Below are positions 1-6,874 of a stretch of DNA of 11,807 nucleotides, one piece after another. Source of the DNA: JBEIUL01 sp044356865 (lineage in GTDB: Bacteria > Planctomycetota > Phycisphaerae > Phycisphaerales > SM1A02); the NCBI GenBank assembly GCA_044356865.1, contig JBIKVN010000089.1, forward strand, positions 1-11,807, read 5' to 3'. A model generated the notes under the pieces. That model ran no database searches, was not told the origin of the DNA, and worked only from the letters and a program-made list of their open reading frames with translations. The position numbers and the translations under genes were made by a program. Every line of letters begins with the position of its first letter. Position 1 is the first letter of the stretch.

Positions 1-1
1 C

Positions 2-1105
2 TCGCTGAACTTCCTGATCGCGGCGCTCGGCTCGCAGCATCGAGCCTTGCTTCGCCGGTCGTTCCGCTTCCGGGCGATCGCGATCGGGCATGCCGCGGCG
101 CTGGCCGGCGGGTCGGCGATCGGGGTCCTCCTCGCGGCGCGCGGGGCCGGTCCATGGGCGATCGTCGGGCACAACATCGGGACCTCGGTCTTCCTGCTCG
201 TCTCCTCGTGGGTCGCCTCGGGCTGGTGGCCCGGCCCGCCCCGGCGGGTCGAGGGCCTGCGTTCGATGCTGCGGTTCGGCGGGCTGGTTGCCGCGAGCCA
301 GGCCATCGCCTCGATCGGCCGCAATCTCGACAGCATCCTCATCGGGAAGTTCGTCGGTCTCGGGCCGCTCGGGGCCTACGACCGCGCGTTCCAGCTCATG
401 GTGCTGCCGGCGACCCAGTTCAACATTCCCTTCAACTCGGCGGCGGTACCGGCGCTCAGCCGTCTCCAGCATGAGCCGGAGGCTTTCCGTCGGCTGTACC
501 TCCGCCTGTGCGGCGTCGTCGCGGCGATCGCCTTTCCCATCGCGGTCTTCACGGCCGCGGCGGCGCCCGCGATCGTCGCGACGCTCCTCGGACCGGCGTG
601 GGAGGAGACCGCGACGCTGCTTCGGCTGCTCGCGCCGAGCGGATTGGTGCTTGCCCTGAATCCCACGATCCGATGGGTCTACCTGCCGCTCGGAAGGGTC
701 GGCCGGCTGTTCCGGTGGGTCGCGTTCTCGACGGTCGTGCTCGTGGCCGCGATGGTCGCGGGCCTCCCGTGGGGAGCCGCCGGCGTGGCGATCGGCCTGG
801 GCGCCGCGCACCTCGCGCTGTGGATCCCCTCGCTGATGTACGCCTACTCCGGCACCTTCCTGCGGCTCGGAGACCTCGGCCGGGTCATGTGGCCGCCACC
901 GTTCGCCGCCGCCGCGGCCGGCGCCCTGGCGTTCGCCGTCGATCCGGCGGAACTCGCGGCCCCGCTGCGGCTGTTGGCGCAAGGCGGTTGCTTTCTTGCG
1001 ACCTATGCCGTGCTGTTCCGGATGCTGCCCGGCGGCCACGCGCGATTCACGGCGATCCGGAAGGTGCTTCGCGGCGATGCGGCCTCGCGGGAGGATGACG
1101 CCTGA
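2..1105 (+). CDS. Polysaccharide/oligosaccharide flippase (Wzx-like), 5' partial
   Basis: This is the C-terminal part of a multi-pass inner-membrane protein. The reading frame is open to the left edge, so the true start lies outside the window; the first visible residues (SLNFLIAALGSQHRALLRRS) already look like the middle of a flippase. About 368 residues are visible, with alternating hydrophobic helices. The stretch after RFGGLVAASQ, including DSILIGKFVG, LGAYDRAFQL, the P-x-x-x-F-N-I-P segment and PALSRL, matches the conserved middle of Wzx-type exporters in the MOP superfamily. Such proteins flip undecaprenyl-linked oligosaccharides across the inner membrane for O-antigen, capsule or exopolysaccharide. 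The substrate cannot be read from the sequence. The tail ends in a short charged segment (RGDAASREDDA). The next gene is on the same strand 80 bp on but seems to have its own promoter, so co-transcription is uncertain. Family call is confident; the exact subfamily is not. Confidence 0.85.
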   Translation, partial: SLNFLIAALGSQHRALLRRSFRFRAIAIGHAAALAGGSAIGVLLAARGAGPWAIVGHNIGTSVFLLVSSWVASGWWPGPPRRVEGLRSMLRFGGLVAASQAIASIGRNLDSILIGKFVGLGPLGAYDRAFQLMVLPATQFNIPFNSAAVPALSRLQHEPEAFRRLYLRLCGVVAAIAFPIAVFTAAAAPAIVATLLGPAWEETATLLRLLAPSGLVLALNPTIRWVYLPLGRVGRLFRWVAFSTVVLVAAMVAGLPWGAAGVAIGLGAAHLALWIPSLMYAYSGTFLRLGDLGRVMWPPPFAAAAAGALAFAVDPAELAAPLRLLAQGGCFLATYAVLFRMLPGGHARFTAIRKVLRGDAASREDDA

Positions 1106-1122
1106 ACTCGCCGGCGGGCCAC

Positions 1123-1151
1123 TTGGGGCATCACGCCGTCACCGGTAGCAT
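1123..1151 (+). promoter_or_regulatory. Candidate sigma70-type promoter for the Gfo/Idh gene
   Basis: TTGGGG at 1123-1128 and TAGCAT at 1146-1151 are separated by exactly 17 bp. The -35 box matches 3 of 6 and the -10 box 4 of 6 consensus positions. The expected transcription start is near 1158, giving a leader of about 28 nt with the Shine-Dalgarno at 1173-1178. It lies in the only gap between the flippase and the oxidoreductase. It is a motif-level prediction. Confidence 0.35.
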
Positions 1152-1172
1152 GAGTTCCCCGCCTTTCCGCCC

Positions 1173-1178
1173 AAGGAG
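1173..1178 (+). promoter_or_regulatory. Shine-Dalgarno site that sets a GTG start at 1186
   Basis: AAGGAG sits 7 nt before GTG 1186. It decides between this GTG and the in-frame upstream starts (TTG 1123, ATG 1150), which lack a comparable site. Starting at the GTG also places the twin-arginine motif at residues 4-5, as expected for a Tat signal. Confidence 0.75.
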
Positions 1179-1185
1179 CCCTCGC

Positions 1186-2586
1186 GTGCTTGATCGCCGT
1201 ACCGTGATCCGGACCGCCGCCGCGACCGCCGGGGCGATGGCCCTGGGCGGGATCGTTCCCTTCGCTTCGGGCGCCTCGAGCGCCTCGCCGCGACGGCCGT
1301 TCCGCGGGAAGCTCGGGAAGCTGCAGCTGCTGCAGGTGGGTGTCGGCGGCACGATCGCGCCCGCCGACCGCGACCAGCTCGCGGGTCACCCGGACGTCGT
1401 CTTCACCGGCCTGTGCGACGTCGACGCCGATGCCCTCGCGGCGGTCGCGAAAGACCGGCCGCAGGCCTTCACGTGTCGCGACGTGCGCGAGGCGTTCGAC
1501 AAGCACGGCGGAAAGTTCGACGCGGTCGTGGTCTGCACGCCCGACCACAATCATGCGTTCATCGACCTGCTTTCGCTCAAGAACGGCAAGCACGTCTACG
1601 GCCAGAAGCCGCTCGTGCAGCAGCTGTCGGAGGTGGCGGCGATCGAGGCGGCCATCGCGGCGCGGCCCGACCTCGTCACGCAGGTCGGCAACCAGCGGAT
1701 GGGGCCGCCCGGACGCCAGCATGCGGTCGACATCCTGAAGCGCGGCCTGCTCGGGAAGGCGATCGAGGCCCATGTCTGGATCTCGGGTCCGCCCGACGAG
1801 GGGAGCGGCTACTTCTGGTACGGCGGCCTGAAGGACCCGTCGCCGCCGCCGGCGAACCTCGACTGGCCGCTGTGGCTCGGCTGCACGACCGACGCGCCGT
1901 TCCGCGAGGGGCTCGCCCCGGTGCGTTGGCGTTCCTCGTGGGAGTACGGCACCGGCCAGCTCGGCGACTGGTGCACGCACCTGCTCGACGTGATCCAGTT
2001 CGCTTACGAGCTGCCGTCGCCGTACGCGGTGCTGTCCCACACCCGGACCCCGAGCGACTTCTACCACGCCCAGCACGTCGCCTCGACGCTGACCTACGAC
2101 GTCTCGGGCTCGCCCGACCGCTTCGCGGGGCCGCGCTTCGTGGTGCACTACTGCGACAAGGCCCAGGCCCCGTCGCGGGCGGCGCTCGGGCTCCCGCCGG
2201 GCGAGTTCCCCGGCATCGGCACGCTCGTCGTGTGCGAGGACGGCGTGCTGCTCGTGCGGCCCGAGGGCGAGATCGAGGTCTGGCGCGGCGGCCAGCCCGT
2301 CGACTGGACGACGATTCCCGGGCAGGGCACGATCGTCGCGCGGAACCACTGGCACTCGTGGGTCGACCGGATCCTCGGGAAGCCCGACGCGTTCGTGCAG
2401 ACGCCCTTCGCGGCCGGCGCCGCGATGGCCGAGGCGGGGCTGCTCTGCTCTCGGGCCGCCCGCTTCCCCGGCAAGGAGCTGCGCTGGGACAAGGCCACGC
2501 TCTCGTTCACGAACGACGCCGAGGCCACCCGGACGATCGTGCGGCGCGAGTACCGGCCGGGTTGGGAACTGCCGAAGGTCGGTTGA
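1186..2586 (+). CDS. Tat-exported Gfo/Idh/MocA family oxidoreductase
   Basis: A predicted NAD(P)-dependent oxidoreductase of 466 aa acting on a sugar or sugar derivative; the substrate is unknown. The start is the GTG with AAGGAG 7 nt upstream. Residues 1-34 form a Tat signal: DRRTVIR with Arg4-Arg5, then an Ala-rich hydrophobic stretch. The Rossmann domain follows (QVGVGG at about 50-55, CDVDADAL for strand 2, CTPDHNH). The family's EKP motif reads Y138-G-Q-K-P-L, so the lysine (K141) is kept but Glu is replaced by Gln. GNQRMGPPGR and LDWPLWLG are typical of planctomycete members. GDWCTHLLD at 260-268 carries the conserved His265 and Asp268. Export suggests the cofactor is bound before translocation and that the enzyme works in the periplasm; planctomycete genomes hold many such paralogs. 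It converges on the MFS gene with only 12 bp between stop codons. Family call is firm; the reaction is not. Confidence 0.9.
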   Translation: MLDRRTVIRTAAATAGAMALGGIVPFASGASSASPRRPFRGKLGKLQLLQVGVGGTIAPADRDQLAGHPDVVFTGLCDVDADALAAVAKDRPQAFTCRDVREAFDKHGGKFDAVVVCTPDHNHAFIDLLSLKNGKHVYGQKPLVQQLSEVAAIEAAIAARPDLVTQVGNQRMGPPGRQHAVDILKRGLLGKAIEAHVWISGPPDEGSGYFWYGGLKDPSPPPANLDWPLWLGCTTDAPFREGLAPVRWRSSWEYGTGQLGDWCTHLLDVIQFAYELPSPYAVLSHTRTPSDFYHAQHVASTLTYDVSGSPDRFAGPRFVVHYCDKAQAPSRAALGLPPGEFPGIGTLVVCEDGVLLVRPEGEIEVWRGGQPVDWTTIPGQGTIVARNHWHSWVDRILGKPDAFVQTPFAAGAAMAEAGLLCSRAARFPGKELRWDKATLSFTNDAEATRTIVRREYRPGWELPKVG

Positions 2587-2594
2587 GCGTCGCG

Positions 2595-2618
2595 GCGATC
2601 AGGCCGCGGCGTGATCGC
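2595..2618. terminator. Possible bidirectional hairpin between convergent genes
   Basis: GCGATCA (2595-2601) and TGATCGC (2612-2618) form a perfect 7-bp stem with a 10-nt GC loop. It begins just after the oxidoreductase stop (2586) and covers the stop codon of the MFS gene on the other strand. There is no T-run on either side, so it may be a weak terminator or a chance palindrome in GC-rich DNA. Confidence 0.25.
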
Positions 2619-3822
2619 GCGGCAATCGCATGGTCGCGACGATCGCGAGGGTGAGCGCGATCGTGAAGATCGTGCCGCTTCCCACCTGCAGCTCGAAGAG
2701 CGGATCCATCGCCAACCACTCGCCGACGAGGCCGGGAACCACCTGGAGCGCGGCCCCCGTGACCACGCCCGCGAAGTTCACGAACCCGACCGCCGTGCCG
2801 GCGAGTTCCTTCGGCAGGCTGCGGCAGGCCACGGTGAACGCCAGCACCGTCGAGGCGAGACCTGCCCCGATGAGGGCGACGTTCGCGGCGTCGAACCAGA
2901 TCGTCCACCACACCGGCACGAGCACCCATGTCAGGAACGCCATCAGCGTCAGCCCGAGCCCCCACAGCATGGTGCGGCGGGCCCCGAGCCGGCCCTCGAT
3001 GATGCCGGTGAACGGGGCCCCGAGCGCCAGCCCGAGGTAGAAGGCGAAGTCGATGATCGCCGCCTCCTGCGGATCGAGCGTCCAGGCGATGGCGATGGGC
3101 CGGTTCCACATCGTGCCGAAGCCGTACATCGTGCCGCAGCCGCCCGCGTAGATGAGCGCGGCCAGCCGCACGTCGCGCGAGGCGATGACCTGCCGCAGCG
3201 AGCCGCGGCCGGCCGTCGCGGCCGGGGCCGCCGTCCGCGCGCCGAACCACGCCTTCGGCAACAGGAACGCCGCCGTGATCGCGATCGGCAGCGCGAACGC
3301 CGCCGCGACCTGCATCGTGCCGCGCCATCCGATCGCCGCCGCCAGCCGGTCGGCCCCGAGCGTGCCGATCATGCCGCCCACGCCGATGCCCACGTCGGCG
3401 AGTCCCATCAGGAAGGCGAACCACCGGGCGTCGACGCCGCGCCGCAGCACCAGGCCGATCGCCGGGAACGCGAACGCGGCCGAGAGGCCCATGAGGCCGC
3501 GGCCCGCGATCGCCGTCGCCATCGAGCCGCTCAGGCTGAAGAGCACCGTCGCGCCGCCGAGCAGGATCGTCGCGACCGGCAGCAGCCGGGTCGCGCCGAA
3601 GCGGTCGAGCAGCATTCCCGCAGGAATCTGCATGCAGGCGTAGATGAGCAGGAACGACGCCGACACGACGCTCGTGCGCATCGCGTCGAGGGCGAGATCG
3701 GCCCCGATCTCCTCGCGGAGCGGCGAGTACGAGGTCTGCACCACCAGCTGGTAGATCGCGAAACTGAACGCCGCGACGTAGGCGAGGATGCCGATGCGGG
3801 GCGGGGGAGTCGTCTCGGCCAT
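2599..3822 (-). CDS. Major facilitator superfamily transporter
   Basis: A 407-aa inner-membrane protein of the usual MFS length with about 12 predicted helices in two halves. The first helix is at about 11-30. The loop after helix 2 carries the MFS motif A as GMLLDRFGATR (69-79), and the symmetrical copy in the second half is GIIEGRLGARR (273-283). A polar stretch at about 192-215 is the central cytoplasmic loop. The C-terminal half has AGTAVGFVNFAGVVTGAALQ (341-360), typical of organic-anion and sugar-acid type MFS carriers. The substrate cannot be assigned. The gene converges with the Gfo/Idh gene (12 bp gap) and diverges from the exported-protein gene. No Shine-Dalgarno precedes ATG 3822; a TAnnnT hexamer lies 10 nt upstream. 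Its ATG sits at the natural N-terminus, with a short polar lead before helix 1. Confidence 0.88.
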   Translation of the reverse strand: MAETTPPPRIGILAYVAAFSFAIYQLVVQTSYSPLREEIGADLALDAMRTSVVSASFLLIYACMQIPAGMLLDRFGATRLLPVATILLGGATVLFSLSGSMATAIAGRGLMGLSAAFAFPAIGLVLRRGVDARWFAFLMGLADVGIGVGGMIGTLGADRLAAAIGWRGTMQVAAAFALPIAITAAFLLPKAWFGARTAAPAATAGRGSLRQVIASRDVRLAALIYAGGCGTMYGFGTMWNRPIAIAWTLDPQEAAIIDFAFYLGLALGAPFTGIIEGRLGARRTMLWGLGLTLMAFLTWVLVPVWWTIWFDAANVALIGAGLASTVLAFTVACRSLPKELAGTAVGFVNFAGVVTGAALQVVPGLVGEWLAMDPLFELQVGSGTIFTIALTLAIVATMRLPRDHAAA

Positions 3823-4057
3823 GCAGGCCGGTACGGTATCGGAGACCAGGGGTCATCGGTGGACGATCCCCGATGGCGGACGGATTCGGGCCGTATCGCA
3901 GGACTTCCCGCGCGGGCTCGCTACGGTTGCTCCGGTCGACGCGTCGGAGGGCGCGTCGCACGGCACGTCCATTCCGGTCGGAGTCGGGGCCGGGTCGACC
4001 CGCGCGGTGCGGGGCGGCGGTCCTCGTGCGCCGGAATGCCAGCCGAAGGAGGTCTCG
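3823..4057. promoter_or_regulatory. Divergent intergenic region with a small inverted repeat
   Basis: At 235 bp this is the largest gap in the window, and it must hold promoters for the MFS gene (leftward) and the exported-protein gene (rightward). CATCGG at 3854-3859 and CCGATG at 3870-3875 form a 6-bp inverted repeat with a 10-bp spacer, 32-53 bp upstream of the MFS start, where an operator over a -35 region could lie. On the minus strand TACCGT (3838-3833) is a candidate -10 for the MFS gene. No convincing promoter was seen for the rightward gene. No small coding gene is supported. Confidence 0.3.
4046..4052 (+). promoter_or_regulatory. Strong Shine-Dalgarno site that sets an ATG start at 4058
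   Basis: AAGGAGG ends 5 nt before ATG 4058, the best ribosome-binding site in the window. The reading frame is open upstream to 3788, but that stretch lacks a comparable site and would bury the signal peptide 90 residues inside the protein. Confidence 0.85.
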
Positions 4058-5005
4058 ATGAGTGCATCAGGAAAGTTCGGCGTGGGGTTGGTGGCCTCGC
4101 TCGCCCTCGCGGGCGGTGCGATGGGGCAGATCGACTGCTCGGCGGGTTGCGCGAACCCGGCGACCGTCGACAACGGGGCGTTCAGCGTCGAGTTCCTCGG
4201 CGCGGTCGAGCAGGCGCCCTACATCACGTTCGCCTACACGGTCTGCCAGCTTGACACCGGCGCGCTTCCGCGCTTCCAGCCCGAGTTGAGCCACTGGAAT
4301 CTCGGTCTCGCCCAGATCGACTGCTTCCTCGAGGGCAAGGGCATGGTCGATCTCGTGGTCGGCGCGACGCTCGACGGCGCGCCGACGGTCTTCGACGTGA
4401 ACACCGACCCGACCACGGGCGTGACGGGGATCAAGTGGGACGAGGGCGTCGACGACCGCGGATGCCACACCTGGACGGTGACCTTCGACACGTCGGTGCT
4501 GCTCGAGAACTTCACCCTGGTGCCCGGCTGCGCGATCGTCGCCACCAAGGCCGGCCAGCAGGTCGCGTACGCCTGCGGCGTCGGCCCCATCTGCGTCGAT
4601 CCCCCCGCGGAAACGTGCTGGACCGGCGAGACCGCCTGGTCGGCGGGCACGCGGTACGTCACCCGCGGCAACTGGGCGACGTACACCCGCTTCACCGGCG
4701 AGACGATCGGGGTCACGCTCTTCGCGGGCCAGACCATGCCCGCGGGCACGGTCACCTTCGATCCCGTGCAAGACACCATGGTCGAGATCTGCGTTACGCT
4801 CGATCCCGGGTTCCGCTTCGATCCGGACACCGACGAGAGCCTGAAGATCCAGGGATACGCGACGGCGCCGTCGGGTAACCCGAGTCCGGGACTGTTCGCG
4901 CACAAGTTCGATGCCGAATCGAGCCCGTACTGCGTCGTCGTGCCCCGGAGCGCCTTCTTCGGCGTGCACGTCGACGTCGAGCGGGAAATCCCGTGTCCTG
5001 AGTGA
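4058..5005 (+). CDS. Exported cysteine-containing protein of unknown function
   Basis: A 315-aa protein with a Sec-type signal peptide: K6, hydrophobic GVGLVASLALAGGA, likely cleaved after AMG at 23 to leave Q24-I-D-C. The mature part has 12 cysteines, which suggests disulphides and a periplasmic, surface or secreted location. Two modules are visible. The first (about 24-184) holds LSHWNLGL around W80, DPTTGVTGIKWDEG at 117-130, K164-A-G and GPIC near 176-179; from memory this resembles small all-beta modules found in secreted proteins of several phyla. The second (about 185-315) starts at ETCWTGETAW and contains RYVTRGNWATYT, LFAGQTMPAGTVTF and FFGVHVDVE. There is no catalytic motif, lipobox, LPXTG or PEP-CTERM-like tail. 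A strong terminator follows, so it is probably a single-gene transcript. Structural, adhesive or matrix roles are possible, but none is shown. Confidence 0.8.
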   Translation: MSASGKFGVGLVASLALAGGAMGQIDCSAGCANPATVDNGAFSVEFLGAVEQAPYITFAYTVCQLDTGALPRFQPELSHWNLGLAQIDCFLEGKGMVDLVVGATLDGAPTVFDVNTDPTTGVTGIKWDEGVDDRGCHTWTVTFDTSVLLENFTLVPGCAIVATKAGQQVAYACGVGPICVDPPAETCWTGETAWSAGTRYVTRGNWATYTRFTGETIGVTLFAGQTMPAGTVTFDPVQDTMVEICVTLDPGFRFDPDTDESLKIQGYATAPSGNPSPGLFAHKFDAESSPYCVVVPRSAFFGVHVDVEREIPCPE

Positions 5006-5028
5006 GCCGCGACGCCACGCTCTTCCGG

Positions 5029-5067
5029 CCGGCCGGGCCCCGAGGGCGGGGTCCGGCCGGTTTCATT
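5029..5067 (+). terminator. Intrinsic (rho-independent type) terminator
   Basis: The arms 5029-5041 and 5048-5060 pair over 13 bp with one G-U pair and a 6-nt loop, followed by TTTCATT at 5061-5067. The stem is very GC-rich and starts 23 nt after the stop codon of the exported-protein gene. The T-tract is short and interrupted. It separates that gene from the glycosyltransferase downstream, which should therefore have its own promoter or depend on read-through. Confidence 0.7.
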
Positions 5068-5112
5068 CCGGGCGCGGATGAACGGGCGGCCGTTCAGCCG
5101 ATGAGGAACGGC

Positions 5113-6858
5113 GTGGGGCCGGGCATGAATCCCATCCTCGAGCAGGCCATGCGCGACGCGCGCGAGGGTCGCCTCGACGCGGCGCTCGCGTCGGTCCGGA
5201 TGCGGGTGCGCCTGCAGCCGAAGGATGTCGACGCGCTGCAGGTGCTGGCGCTGCTGCTCGTCCGGGCGGGGCGTCGCGACGAGGCGATCCACCACCTGCA
5301 GCGGGCGGTCCAGCTGGCTCCGGCGGTCGCGGCCTACCGGAACAATCTCGGCACGGCCCTGCTCGAGGCGGGCCGGCCGCAGCAGGCGGCCGGACTCTTC
5401 CGGTCGGCGATCGAACTCGATCCCGGCTACCGGCTGGCGTGGCTCGGCCTCGCGTCGGCGTGCCAGGCGCAGCAGGATCCCGACGGCGCGCTCGCCGCGA
5501 GCGAACGGGGACTGGCGATCCGGCCGGACTGGCCCGAATTGATCGGCGTCCGGGCCGGCGCCCTGGCCGCCCTCGACCGGATCGACGAGGCGATCGCGGC
5601 GCTCGAGGCGGGGCTTGCGGTCCACCCGACGCACGCCGCGCTGCGCGAGGCGTACCTATTGAACCTCAACTACCGCGAGCGGCCGCGTGAGGAGGTGCTG
5701 TCCGCCCACCGCCGTCTCGCGTCCACCGGCGCGTTCCGTCCCGATCCGCCGTCCGCCGGTCGCGAACCCGGCCGCCCGCTCCGGATCGGCGTGCTGTCGG
5801 GCGACCTGCGGTCGCATTCGGTCGGGCATTTCGCCGAGCCGATCTTCGCCGGAAAGCCCGGTGACGCGGCGCTGGTGGTCTTCTCGACCGTGTCGCCGCG
5901 TCCGGCCGATCCGCTCGAGCGCCGCTTCCGCACGCTGGCCGACGAGTGGGTCGAGGTGGCGGGACTCGACGATGACGCGCTCGATGCGGCGATCCGGTCG
6001 CGTCGCCTCGACGTGCTGCTCGAGCTCTCGGGCCACACCGCGGGCGGGCGGCTCGCGGCGCTCGACCGGAAGCCCGCGCCGGTGATCGTCACCGCGATCG
6101 GGTATCCGAACACGACCGGGCATCCGGCGGTCGACGTCCGACTCGTCGACGCGATCACCGACCCGGCCGGGGCCGAGGCGTTCGCGACCGAGCGCCTGGT
6201 GCGGATCGATCCGTGCTTCCTCTGCTTCGTGCCGCCGCGCGAGGCGCCGGAGCCGCGGCTTCCGCCGGTCGAAGCGCCCGTGACCTTCGGTTCCTTCAAC
6301 CTCGCGTCGAAGATCTCGCCCGCGACCATCGCGCTCTGGAGCGGCGCGATGGCCGCCGTCCCGGGGTCGCGACTGCTGCTCAAGAGCCGGTCGCTCGGGA
6401 ATCCCGGCAGCCGGACGCGCCTGCTCGAGCGTCTCGCGGCGGGCGGGATCGAACCCTCCCGGGTCGAGACGATCGCGTTCACCGAGACCGTGGCCGAGCA
6501 TCTGGCCCTCTATGCCCGCATGCACGTCGCCCTCGACACGGTTCCCTACAACGGTGCGACGACCACGTGCGAGGCGCTCTGGATGGGCGTGCCGGTCGTG
6601 ACGCGTGCCGGCGACCGGCATGCGGCGCGGGTCGGGGCGAGCCTGCTCACGGCCGCCGGATGTCCCGAGCTGGTCGCGGGCGGCGAGGCGGAGTTCGCCG
6701 CGATCGCCGCGGGACTGGCCCGCGATCGCGCTCGGCTGTCCGCGTTCCGCACCGAGGCCCGCGCGCGGCTCGGCGCCTCGCCGCTGCTCGACGCCGCGGG
6801 GTACGCCGCCCGATTCCATGCGGCGCTGCGGGCCTGCGCGCGCGGCCTCCCGTGCTGA
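5113..6858 (+). CDS. TPR-containing GT41 (OGT/SPINDLY-like) glycosyltransferase
   Basis: A 581-aa cytoplasmic protein likely to move a sugar from a nucleotide donor to protein Ser/Thr (O-GlcNAc or O-fucose type) or to another acceptor. About five TPR repeats fill residues 5-175 (DEAIHHLQRAVQLAP, AAGLFRSAIELDP, DEAIAALEAGLAVHP). The GT41 domain spans about 210-575: GVLSGDLRSHSVGHF (H235, H239), LSGHTAGGR (H308), GYPNTTGHP, FGSFNLASKISP with K400 matching the catalytic lysine of human OGT (K842), LLLKSRSLGNPGSR, and DTVPYNGATTTCEALWMGVP (T483-T485, E487), the nucleotide-binding segment. The start is uncertain: GTG 5113 has AGGA/GAGG 5-6 nt upstream, ATG 5125 and ATG 5101 are in frame, and the frame is open to 5002, but that part overlaps the terminator. 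nnrE follows after 16 bp. Donor and acceptor are unknown; the family call is firm. Confidence 0.9.
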   Translation: MGPGMNPILEQAMRDAREGRLDAALASVRMRVRLQPKDVDALQVLALLLVRAGRRDEAIHHLQRAVQLAPAVAAYRNNLGTALLEAGRPQQAAGLFRSAIELDPGYRLAWLGLASACQAQQDPDGALAASERGLAIRPDWPELIGVRAGALAALDRIDEAIAALEAGLAVHPTHAALREAYLLNLNYRERPREEVLSAHRRLASTGAFRPDPPSAGREPGRPLRIGVLSGDLRSHSVGHFAEPIFAGKPGDAALVVFSTVSPRPADPLERRFRTLADEWVEVAGLDDDALDAAIRSRRLDVLLELSGHTAGGRLAALDRKPAPVIVTAIGYPNTTGHPAVDVRLVDAITDPAGAEAFATERLVRIDPCFLCFVPPREAPEPRLPPVEAPVTFGSFNLASKISPATIALWSGAMAAVPGSRLLLKSRSLGNPGSRTRLLERLAAGGIEPSRVETIAFTETVAEHLALYARMHVALDTVPYNGATTTCEALWMGVPVVTRAGDRHAARVGASLLTAAGCPELVAGGEAEFAAIAAGLARDRARLSAFRTEARARLGASPLLDAAGYAARFHAALRACARGLPC

Positions 6859-6862
6859 GGTC

Positions 6863-6868
6863 TATCGT
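6863..6868 (+). promoter_or_regulatory. Candidate -10 box for leaderless nnrE
   Basis: TATCGT ends 6 nt before ATG 6875, which places the predicted transcription start on the start codon itself. There is no Shine-Dalgarno next to this ATG; the nearest GAGG is 14 nt away. No clear -35 box is visible. Confidence 0.35.
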
Positions 6869-6874
6869 TCGCCC

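Noticed and set aside
1003..2355. 450-aa open frame on the minus strand
   Set aside because: It is antisense to the Gfo/Idh gene and the end of the flippase gene. The translation is Arg/Pro/Gly-rich with no recognisable domain, as expected of shadow frames in GC-rich DNA.
3788..4057. N-terminal extension of the exported protein
   Set aside because: The open frame allows it, but it would bury a clear signal peptide and ignore the AAGGAGG site placed 5 nt before ATG 4058.
2611..4254. 547-aa open frame on the plus strand
   Set aside because: It is antisense to the whole MFS gene and has a low-complexity Arg/Glu/Ala-rich translation; the MFS frame has clear helices and both loop motifs.
5002..5112. 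N-terminal extension of the glycosyltransferase to GTG 5002
   Set aside because: This part overlaps the stop codon of the previous gene and encodes the terminator hairpin; the first TPR helix starts only after about 5125.
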